DNA of 64,000 nucleotides, from NCBI RefSeq assembly GCF_003286085.1, contig NW_020825326.1:1550001-1614000 (forward strand), given 5' to 3'. This stretch comes from Drosophila persimilis (Eukaryota; Arthropoda; Insecta; Diptera; Drosophilidae). Below, piece after piece: positions 55,506-64,000 of the stretch (positions are counted from its first letter, which is position 1; each line of letters begins with the position of its first letter). A model generated the notes under the pieces. That model was not told where the DNA came from. It did not search any database and worked only from the letters and a program-made list of their open reading frames with translations. A program made the position numbers and the translations under genes.

Positions 55506-56045
55506 TTTGTCTGCTAAAAACTAAAAACAGAAACAAATGGCGCGGCGCCTACTTTTTCCAGCACTTTGAAAGAGAACCAGCTGGTTCTTTTTTTCTCACT
55601 CAATCCGTTATCGATTGCAGTATGTGCGCTCCTTCATTGATTATAATGCACAATTGCTTGTATATTTCTTGTACATATATTATTGATTGTATATTTTAAG
55701 CTTACCTCTTTTGTTCATTAATAAACATTTATTTCTCTCAAACTTTAGCGGTTCGGTTTGAAAACACCTGGCTGAGAAGTGATTCAACTATCGATAGTTG
55801 CGATTATTACGGTAGTCAAATATTATTTTATTGGTGTTTTCTTATTTACAATACAATTTTAGTGTAGTGTAAATTAAATAAAAGGCATATCGCGAATTTT
55901 GAATACTTTTGCTTCACCTAATGGGAAATTTCCATTATTTAAATTTCCTGATCGATAGAAATGCACTGCGGTATCAAGGAACAGTGTGACCATACAGATA
56001 GAGACATTCGGCGTATTTGCAGGGCTTTGAATTCTCGACAAGATT
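55506..56045. promoter_or_regulatory. Divergent Grip128/Alg14 promoter region with a DRE
   Basis: 540 bases separate the two start codons. A DRE (TATCGATA, 55789-55796, within AACTATCGATAGTT) lies near the middle. This is the usual layout of fly housekeeping gene pairs. Confidence 0.6.
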
Positions 56046-56612
56046 ATGTCTACTCAAGAAGCCGCCTATCCCACATATGTGATACTTGGCTCTGGGGGCC
56101 ACACGGCCGAGATGTGCAAGATCACCAAGGCCCTCCTCCACCGGAGAGACAGTGACGAGTACCAGCCGATTCGCTTCATTGCTGCCAACAACGATGAGAA
56201 CTCAGATCGGCAACTGCAAGCCGCTCTGGGGCATTCTGGCGCTGAGAGCATTTTCCGGGTGCCACGAAGTCGCAGCGTAGGCCAAAGCTGGCTGAGCAGC
56301 GTGTTCACCATCTTGTACGCCCTGATCTGGAGTTGTTGGCTCGTCTGGCGGGACCGCCCGCAGCTGGTGCTCTGCAATGGTCCCGGCACATGTGTGCCAT
56401 ACTGCTATGCTGCATACATGTGGCGTCTACTTGGCCGCCTGCCCCCCAAAAGCCGGATCGTGTTCGTGGAAAGCTTCTGCCGGGTGGAGACGCTCTCGCT
56501 GAGCGGGCGTCTCCTGCTGCCGATTGTGGACATGTTCGTAGTACATTGGCCGGGACTGGCAAACCGCTACGAAAACCGACCCAACCTTCGCTACTTTGGA
56601 CGACTCTTTTAA
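56046..56612 (+). CDS. Alg14: Alg14, UDP-GlcNAc transferase subunit
   Basis: Membrane-anchoring subunit of the Alg13/Alg14 enzyme that adds the second GlcNAc to the dolichol-linked oligosaccharide on the cytosolic face of the ER. Single exon, 188 residues, the usual animal length. Family motifs: YVILGSGGHTAEM (residues ~10-22), VFRVPRSR-like FRVPRSRSVGQSW, LCNGPGTCVP, VFVESFCRVETLSLSGRLL and FVVHWPGL. A hydrophobic stretch (VFTILYALIWSCWLV, about residues 90-104) can anchor or associate with the membrane; the typical N-terminal anchor is absent. It is divergent from Grip128 and convergent with mh (stop codons 150 bases apart). Confidence 0.93.
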   Translation: MSTQEAAYPTYVILGSGGHTAEMCKITKALLHRRDSDEYQPIRFIAANNDENSDRQLQAALGHSGAESIFRVPRSRSVGQSWLSSVFTILYALIWSCWLVWRDRPQLVLCNGPGTCVPYCYAAYMWRLLGRLPPKSRIVFVESFCRVETLSLSGRLLLPIVDMFVVHWPGLANRYENRPNLRYFGRLF

Positions 56613-56762
56613 CAACTCTTAATGCTTTTGTTCATTTATTTAACGTAGGGAGAAAACGAAAAAAAAAATGTGTTCCAATTAAATAAGGAGCATAACATTC
56701 AATGTATGATTTGTGGAAATATTAGATTAGATATATGGAATATTATTAGGTAACAAAGTATA

Positions 56763-59215
56763 TTAGCGGCGGCGCTTGCTGGCGCAGAGGACGCGATGGG
56801 CCTCCATCTGGTGGCCGAGGTATTCCAGGCCGCACTTGGGGCATGTAATAGTCTTTTTAAAGAGATTCCGCTGACGCATCTGGCGCGGTGTCATTTCCTC
56901 CTCGCTTGTCCCGTTCTGGGCCGAATCACTAGAGCTGCTCAAGTTCAGCGGGGCTATCTCCTCCTCGGTATAGCCAGCGTTCCGCAATACTTGCTTTGAG
57001 GAGGCTCGTTTACCCCCTGTGGCTGAGCGTTTTCCTTTTCCTGAAGTCATAGCTGTCGATGGCCTCTGGGCGTTCATCGTGCTGTTAGTCTTGGGCAGCT
57101 TATGCTTGAAGGAGGGCGGCTCCACTTTGTTGGTGATGAAGCACCCTTCAAAATGATTCGACAGTTGCGAACGTTTAATTCTGCCAAAGCAGATGGGGCA
57201 TATGACAATATCGTTGTTTAAATCTTTCGTGACCCGCGACCCAGTCGGCACGACATCGTTCTCCAGCTGGAACTCTGCCAGCAGGGTATCCACCCCGAAC
57301 AAGTCGTCTATGACGGACTGGTCGGCCAACTCAGTGGCCGCTATAAGACTGCTATCAAGGTTCTGCTCGTCATCGTACTCATCGTCAATAAGAACGATAT
57401 CATCTTCGCTAAAATCCTGGGACTCGTCGAACATTACCTCTTCCTTGATCTTGCGCGTCCTCTCCTGACTGCTTATTCCACTTGAAAATAAAGTTGAGTT
57501 CTTGACGTATTCGTTTTCAGTCTTCTTCTTTTCCTCGTTATCATTGTCGCTTTCGTCATCGCTGCTCAGGATCAAAACTGTGGGCGTAATATCATCTGCA
57601 ATCAAAACGTCCTCATCATAGGCCTCCCAGGACAGATTAGGACTATCATCAACGTAGCTATGGGGACGCTTTCCAGTGCTTTTCTCGGTCTCTTCCTGCG
57701 CCTCTTTAGTTGGGTTATTCTCAAAGCGCTTCTGCCAAACATTACGCACGAAGTCGGAATTTCTAGTAGTGGAGCCTCCCGCAGCTGTGGACCCGGACAA
57801 AGTGTGGCCTTCGCCAGTATGGAGGTTTTCTTTGGCTGTTTTAGCTTTGTTTTCCTTCTGGTCGCCGCTCTTGTTAAGATCTGTCATGCCCACGACATTG
57901 GACTTGGTCGGCGGCTTGCTGCTGGTGGGCATGGCAAATGGATTGCGAGACTGTCCCGGGTACGAGGTGGGCGGAACGGAGCCGACCAAGTTGGATAGCA
58001 GCCCATTGGCTACGTTTGAGTCGATGGCCTGCTTCTTGGCGGGCGGATTGACGATATACTTGCGTATATCCCCACTGAGAGACGGAGTCTTTTTGGCATT
58101 CGGCTTGCGCAACGGCTTCTGCGGCTTGGATTTTTCCGGCTCGCTAACTTTCATAAAGGTTCCGCCGCAATCGCGCGTGTGCTTCTCCCACCACTGATCA
58201 TTGGGGCCTGGGGGGCGGTTCGAGGTGCGTTTAACCCAGCCGCGGAAAGGATGACGGTTCTGACAGATGCCCGTGCAGCGCCAGACGTGAGTCTTATACA
58301 TTTCCACCTCATCGTGAAAGGTATGATAGACGGTGATGTTAGTCCCGGCCACCTGGTTTATGGTAGTCATGATTCTTTTGAAATTCGGACCATGGCCGCC
58401 GTTGCCCTCGCGTATGTTCTGTATAAAGCAATAAGCATGGATCATTTCATGCTGCACAGAAAAAGAGATGAGTGGTTGGAAAACATGGAGACTTGTTCGT
58501 GGGGAGGCAAGGGACTCACCAGAAGAGTTTCTACGAGGTCCTTGCGAGGACGTAGCTTGAGAAGCGGCTCGCTTAGCCGGATTGTAATCTCCTTGGTGTA
58601 TCTGTTGCTGCGAAGATAGCAAATCCCAGCACACGAGTACATGCGTTTGCTCCACTCCAGGACGACGGCGCCCAAACGCCTCTGAAAGAACTTTTCGTCA
58701 AAGCGCACGAACATGGAGAAGATGTTGGGCGTGGGATCCAGAATCTCCCAGTCGTCATGTACCAGATTGCTGGTCTGATTCAGGTAGTCCTCAGCTCTGC
58801 TCACAGCACTTGTTCGGCCTGGCTTAGGCTTTGGCGAGCTCTTGGGCAACGTATTCTAAGGGTGGTTCAAATGCTTGTTTACATTGAAACTCGTTGAAGA
58901 AGTGCTACTAACCTTTACGTCCTTTTTTGATGGATAAACAAACTGGATGCTGCCGTCCAGGTCGCCATCGGCGGCCTCATTTTGTTCCTCGGACTGAAGC
59001 TTGACAGCCAACAAATAGTCAGCTTCTTCCGATGCTTCCGATTTTGATGGCTGGGAGTCCTAAGCACACATGTACAAATGGGAGTATTCAGGAAGTTCTG
59101 GTAAATGATTTTTTGTGCCGAAACTTACCCGCTGACTCTGATGTTGTGTGGCGTCCCCTCCGTTCAGTTCATAGCTTAGACGGAGGGCAAGCAAATAGTC
59201 GCTATCTTCGGACAT
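56763..59215 (-). CDS. mh: maternal haploid, Spartan/SPRTN DNA-protein crosslink protease
   Basis: A nuclear metalloprotease that degrades DNA-protein crosslinks; in flies mh is needed to keep paternal chromosomes in the embryo. Four exons: 59215-59129, 59059-58913, 58855-58520 and 58451-56763, in phase, 752 residues. Two UIM/MIU-like acidic motifs open the protein (DYLLALRLSYEL at ~6-17 and DYLLAVKLQSEE at ~41-52). The SprT domain follows (VRFDEKFFQRRLGAVVLEWS; HEMIHAYCF at 191-199 with the catalytic HExxH; a third His in GHGPNFKRIM; zinc ribbon CTGICQNRHPFRG ... CGGTF). Then comes a long disordered acidic linker, a UBZ finger (CPICFGRIKRSQLSNHFEGC, ~608-627) and a second C2HC finger at the end (CPKCGLEYLGHQMEAHRVLC). 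The exon 3/4 border lies exactly before HEMIH. Convergent with Alg14. Confidence 0.94.
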
Positions 59216-59359
59216 CGTACACACCGATGCAGCAGTGCTGCTGTCTATTGTTTATAGATATTACGCAGTTCTTCAAAAATATATGCGGAGCCCACGAATT
59301 GGCGCTTCACTTTGGCAGTGAGACCGTTTCGCGAAACCAAGAAAACGTGAAATCGCTTT

Positions 59360-59395
59360 ATGCGTTTAGTGCGTTTAGTGCGTTTAGTGCGTTTT
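59360..59395. repeat. 9-bp tandem repeat (GCGTTTAGT)
   Basis: Three and a half units of GCGTTTAGT lie about 150 bases upstream of the mh start codon, in its probable promoter/5' UTR. Confidence 0.88.
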
Positions 59396-59941
59396 TGGAC
59401 GAATCCAACGATATCCTCTCTGATATCAAATTTTCAATAAATGTTTGGATTTTGGATCCCAATCCCAACAATTCCTCGTCACCAAACTAACAACAACTAA
59501 CAACTAACCAAACACCAAATTGACATAAAAGGGAACGAAAACTACCTCCAAACAAACCCTCATATACATACATGTACATGTACATATGTATGTATACCCC
59601 CAATCATAATTCTAACGACATATCACTATTCCTTAAGAAAATCCTCCTATGGAAACAAACAGACCTCCTCACCAAGACTTCCCCCTGGTACCATCAAGTT
59701 ATCAATCTATCTTCCACTCATCCTCCCCCAAAAACATAAACAACCTTAACAGAAGACACCAAGTCATGCTAAACAGACTGAGACTAGGGCACACAAGATT
59801 CACCAATGCCCACTACATGGATAAAACATCCAACCATAGACATAAGACACATACTATACACATGCCCCGCCCTCTCTCTTCAAAGATCCTCAATATTCCA
59901 TAACACCGACCCCATGCAATACATCTCCAACCCTAGCAACA

Positions 59942-60571
59942 ATCAGGCAGGCTCCGTTTTTCATTTACTTTTGCGGATTACGTTTTCAGCCAAAACGTTT
60001 CGTTTTCGTTTTAAGGTGTTCCATTTTTCAAATATTTTTTTTATCGATATGTTACATTTTGAAGTCCGAATTAAATTGGGCGGGAAACAGCTGTGCTCAC
60101 CCAGATGTTCTGTTAAGCACCTGTTACAAGCACAGTCTGAGCTGTTACATGCACATTTGTGCTGTTATACGCAAAAATTTATTAATTGCCAACGTTCCGA
60201 TAACCAAATCGGAATGCGTCAGCTGCTTACACCAAAACGAAATTTGTTGTTGCTGTGGCCAATTTTTTCCGAGCCAAATTTTAGGTTGGGTTAAAATAAA
60301 ATTATTTATAAAGAAAGCACAAGTTAAATTACCCTGATATAGGTATCAAGTTTATGTTAATGCATCAATAAGTCATCTATTTTTTTCCTTTTGCAATTAA
60401 GGTTCGTTTTGTTGTATAAAAAGCCGTTTACTTTTCATTTCGTCAACGAAAATGTTTTCGTTTTGAAAACGAAGAAATCTTGCGGAATGGGAAAAAGAGA
60501 GCCCCAATTTATGTGATTTCAAAAGTAAATCGGAAAAGTTTTGTGAATGTGAAAAACGGAGCCTGGCTGAT
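59942..60571. mobile_element. 630-bp MITE-like element with ~22-bp terminal inverted repeats
   Basis: Left end ATCAGGCAGGCTCCGTTTTT and right end (reverse complement) ATCAGCCAGGCTCCGTTTTT agree with one mismatch, continuing a few bases further. There is no transposase-like ORF inside. A further single end of the same family lies at 36795-36842. It is nested in a LINE. Confidence 0.75.
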
Positions 60572-60736
60572 TAACGCAAAAATAGTCCTCAACTACCTAG
60601 TTCAATCCAAAATCATTCACTACATATAACCTCATAAACAAATATCCCTGTACATATATGTATATACATACATACATATACACAATTAGTATATTAGATA
60701 ATAATTCCTCCACAACATATAATAACGTATAAAACC

Positions 60737-60746
60737 AACTTTGTAC

Positions 60747-60777
<31 letters not shown>

Positions 60778-60783
60778 TGTATA
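60737..60783. repeat. (TATG)n microsatellite
   Basis: About ten TATG units follow a TACATATG motif. Confidence 0.9.
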
Positions 60784-60890
60784 TAAGTACATAAGTACTT
60801 ACTTAAGTGTATAATAATACCATACCTTGTTAATACCTAATTTTAACTATTTATTAGCTTTATATAATAATAATAATAATAAAAACTTAC

Positions 60891-61624
60891 GTATGGATGT
60901 ATTTAACAGAATTAGTTTGCCTCGGCTACTTTGATTCCTATTGCTGGGACATTTTCAAGTATAGGAAAAGTGCACGAGTACGAAATTCAAAGCAGATATG
61001 CGATTGCTTTCGATTTCGGCGGTGGGGTTTGCTTGCCGTGCCATCTGTTTTCCATCTACTCCTTCCCACCCACCGACACCTGCGGGGATCTCCAGCGCCT
61101 ACAGATGGCGTCAGACGGCTGGCAGCCGGAGGCGGCCAGAATAAGGGACGACGGCGTTGAGAGGGATCAGTGGAGCGGTGACACGCGTCGAATCGTGGCC
61201 ACCATTAGCCCGGGCTTGAATCCACACAGCGTCGACTCGGTTCCACTATCTCACAGCCTCTAGCAGGTGTCAATCCTCCGAAACATACACCCGGCTTCAA
61301 TATCTGACACCTTCAACGCAGGTCCATGCACAGCATCCACACGGCTGCAATCCTCTAGAAAATCCGCCTGTTCTCCAGGATGCACAGATTCCTTCCACCT
61401 TCAACGCTCCACAGTTGCCACCCGGTTTTAAGCCTCCACTGTTTCCACTCGACTCCACCAGCATTCCATAAGCAGTCGTGCCCAGCACCACCAACCTTGC
61501 GGAAAGTACCGTGACAACATTGGCAACACCTGGCATAGCTGTATCCGATATCCGATCGGTCACAGCAACATCATGTCTACCTTCTAGCAACCAGCAACCA
61601 GTAAAGAGCATCCTGCATCATCCA
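60891..61624. other. Upstream region of the right-edge gene; no certain coding
   Basis: Several overlapping frames are open for 60-110 codons. A frame starting at 60931 reads RYAIAFDFGGGVCLPCHLFS, and a later Pro-rich frame (QLPPGFKPPLFPLDS) ends in TAA at 61469-61471. None is recognised. It may be 5' UTR, an old exon, or unrelated sequence. Confidence 0.35.
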
Positions 61625-64000
61625 ATGTCTGGTCCCCATCCGATGCAGGGCGCCGTCACGCCGACATGTCCGATGAACCCGAATCGTAAGTACGTATAAC
61701 ACAGCCCCCAAACGCAATCAAATAACAGGCAGAGACGGTCCAGGAATCGAAGAGCAAACGAGCAAACGAGCAACCGAGCCACCGAGTAGTATAGTAGCAT
61801 AAACAAAGAGTCAAGCCTGGTAAACAAAATACTCCAAGACGGACTCTTGCGATGTGCCACCTTCATTCATATTTATATTCATGTTCATCTGAAACCCGGC
61901 AATTCCGCTGATTTCGCTGAATAGGAGGGAGTGTTTGGGGGAGTGCATTTGTCCGAGGAATGAAATATGATCCATAAACAGTCCGAGTCGAACAGGCTGC
62001 TATTGTTTTTATTCTTTACCCTACCTCGATCCGTCTATCATCATTTGATTGCAGTTAGTTAGCGCGAAAAAGTTTGCGATCGCAGCCTTGGCCTTAGAAA
62101 AGTGTTCTCGGTTTTTCTCTCTCCGAACCGAAGAAGGTCTTGCTCTTTCCGAGTCTCTTCGTTTGTTCCATCAGTGCTGGCAAGCCGCGCCTAAAGTCGT
62201 TTGTGTTCAAAGCTTGTCCGCAGACAAGCCACGGCCAAGCAACAGACGGGAAAGAGCAGTGCAGTCGAGCTTTCAAGGAGCGAGTGGGGGCGAGTTCTGC
62301 GCTCAGGAATTGACGGGCGGAGTTGGCGAAATTAAGGCTCCAGATCCCGAGATCTTTGCAAAGGAATGAAGGCAGAGTAGAGCAAAACTAAGCATTAAGC
62401 AAAAAGCAGCAAGCAGCAAGCGGCTGCCACAGGCAGGCCAGACCAGATCAGACCAGACCAGACCGATTGGATTGGCTATCATACTAGCACACACCTGCGC
62501 ACCCACACCCACACACACCCACACACATACACACTCACACACACACAGAAATAACTGCTTTGACCCTTTCCTTCGATTTTGCAGATAATGACGAAGCCTT
62601 GGCAATGGCTCGTCGTGTAACACATCCCGATTTGCTGCGGGAGAACAGTAGCCGACCCTTTGTCCTGCAGCGCTGGCAGCCCGGGTCCGGGTCTGGGTCT
62701 GGGTCTGGCTCTGGGTCTGCGTCCGGCCTCAACAGTGGCCAGCGCATTCGTATATCGTTCGGTGAAGAGAATGCCCTTTACTATTACAACCGCATCAAGC
62801 CCTTGACCCTGGACAGCTTCTTCAACTTTGAAGAGCTCGACTGTAGAGCAGGGGCCGGCGGCAAGGGGAGACCCCAATCCAAGACAAAGCCATCCACATC
62901 GACATTAATCAGCGATAGGCCCGTGCCGCCGTCTGGTACCGCAGATCCTAATGGTCAAGAGCCCCATTTATCCAGTAAAAGCGGCAATCAGAGCCGTATG
63001 CATGGCCAGGTACCACAAACACACGCACACAGTCGCATTCACGGACCCCATACTCTTCCATCCAGCAGTGTCTCGCTGCCGCTGATCTTCGGTCTACTGA
63101 TAGATGGCCACACATGGGGCGGTGGTGGAGCGCTCGTGGAGAGGGAGATCTGCCGATCAGTCAAGATATGGCGGAATCAAGTCCACTTCAATTTGGGATT
63201 GCAGGTGGAACGCGACCAGGAAGAAGACAACGCCGCCCCATGCGAGTTGAAGCCCGTTGGCTTCGAGACCCAGAATGCACGGCGCAGGAATGCCATGGCA
63301 GCGCGTCAGAGCCGAATAATGGACCAAAACCAGAGCGTATATTTCATTATAAATATATCGTTGGGTGGCACAGAGAACGGGCTACAAAACAGAATAGAGA
63401 ACGGCCAGGACAACTCTTCAGAGAATGCCCACGATATAGTCTGGCGGGGAATTGACATGGCTCGCCCCGCACAATCTCAGAATGAAACCACTTACTACCC
63501 GCATCAGGAACAAAGCGCAGACGACATATATCCCACATACTGGGAGAGCCAGCAGCAGCCGGATTGTGCCAATCGCTGGGACATTCATTCGCCTCTGGGG
63601 ACGCCAAATGCCAAGGGACAAGTGCCCATCTATCAGGTAGAGCGGGAGCGCCAACATCGCTACCCAAAGCAGATTTACCAGAATCCTCCGGACCACTACA
63701 ATCCACAGGATCAATCGAACCATCACTGGCAAAGTGATGGTCCTGGACCGTCCAACAGTAGCGATCAGTGGCGTTCCATCCATCGCCAAATGCATTCCCA
63801 CCAGCAGCCACATTCTGAGTACGACCAGCATCAGCCCATGCCCATGTCCATGCATCCCCTGATGGTGGAGGAGGAGGAGGAGGAGGTGGCGCAGGTGGCG
63901 GGTATGCATATGAGTCCGGATGAGCGGCAGCAGTCAAAGCTGATGGAGCTCCTCAAGATGGTCAGGCAGAAGGAGCCACTACTACTGCAGCTTCAGCAGC
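61625..64000 (+). CDS. Unrecognised Gln/His/Ser-rich protein (partial, continues past the right edge)
   Basis: Proposed exons are 61625-61685 and 62585 to the window end. The first starts at ATG (MSGPHPMQGAVT...) and ends at a strong donor, AATC|GTAAGTACG. The second begins after cgattttgcag. The leftover C plus AT gives a codon, so the phase agrees, and the second exon is open for at least 1416 bases. It starts NDEALAMARRVTHPDLL, has a Gly-Ser run (about 62685-62730), RIRISFGEENALYYYNRIKP and LTLDSFFNFEELDC, then Gln/His/Asn-rich disordered sequence with an EEEEEE run near 63870. No known domain is recognised. The internal ATG at 62605 could be the start if the 62.05-62.37 kb segment is an alternative first exon. 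Confidence 0.6.
62050..62366 (+). other. Possible alternative first exon of the right-edge gene
   Basis: The sequence following gattgcagTTAGTTAGCGCG looks like fly 5' UTR (AGCGCGAAAAAGTTTGCGATCG) and would sit in the intron between the two proposed exons. There is no long ATG-initiated frame. It could start transcripts that use the ATG at 62605. Confidence 0.3.

Larger units (their letters stand above)
59500..60890 (+). mobile_element. 3' part of a non-LTR retrotransposon, interrupted by an inverted-repeat element
   Basis: On the plus strand a frame at 59649-59903 contains RRHQVMLNRLRLGHTRFTNA, the conserved C-terminal RLR(L/I)GHTR motif of I/jockey-type LINE ORF2. A-rich 3' UTR-like sequence runs on to (AAT)n at about 60870-60886, a typical LINE tail. 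The middle (59942-60571) is a different, nested element. No reverse-transcriptase domain is present, so it is a 5'-truncated copy. Confidence 0.7.

Noticed and set aside
1-64000. tRNA, rRNA or CRISPR arrays
   Set aside because: No cloverleaf A/B-box pair, rRNA core or spaced direct-repeat array was seen on reading. The microsatellites have no spacers.

Overview
The window is eukaryotic nuclear DNA from a Drosophila, most likely of the obscura group. The genes are intron-split with short GT-AG introns. They match fly HDAC4, a Golgi PAP-phosphatase, a GLTP, Grip128, Alg14 and maternal haploid, all of which I expect on Muller element A (the X). The DNA between them is full of CA/GT, GA and CTAT microsatellites, the palindromic TACATATGTA motif, and DINE-1-like Helitron-derived repeats. 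The species call is inference; no search was run. Exon borders were read by eye from splice signals and checked for reading-phase agreement.

Left part (1 to about 34 kb): one long minus-strand gene, HDAC4 (class IIa histone deacetylase). Nine coding exons are visible (29251 down to 1), about 881 residues of the regulatory N-terminal half. The deacetylase domain lies off the left edge. The large introns hold a degraded LOA/R1-like LINE (6.2-8.0 kb), a complete gypsy-group errantivirus on the plus strand (13633-21495; two identical-looking 532-bp LTRs, TGTA target duplication, gag, pol, env) and a decayed Tc1-like transposon (24.1-25.2 kb). The rest is simple repeats.

Middle (34-39 kb): AT-rich intergenic DNA with small fragments of LINEs, an LTR-element gag and an inverted-repeat element.

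39.6-43.1 kb: two plus-strand genes, a Golgi-type PAP phosphatase with DRE motifs upstream and a cytosolic-type zinc metallopeptidase (HELGHxxDxGH). 43.1-48.2 kb: a repeat-rich island with two DINE-1-like copies and a pair of direct repeats that bracket a GC-rich, unrecognised 468-codon ORF. This is the best candidate for something undescribed.

49.4-59.2 kb: a compact housekeeping cluster. It holds GLTP (+), a four-pass Tmemb_17-like ciliary protein (-, convergent with GLTP), Grip128/GCP5 (-), Alg14 (+, divergent from Grip128 across a DRE-bearing promoter) and mh/Spartan (-, convergent with Alg14). 59.5-60.9 kb is a LINE 3' end with a 630-bp inverted-repeat element nested in it. 61.6 kb to the right edge is the start of a plus-strand gene that I do not recognise; it continues out of the window.
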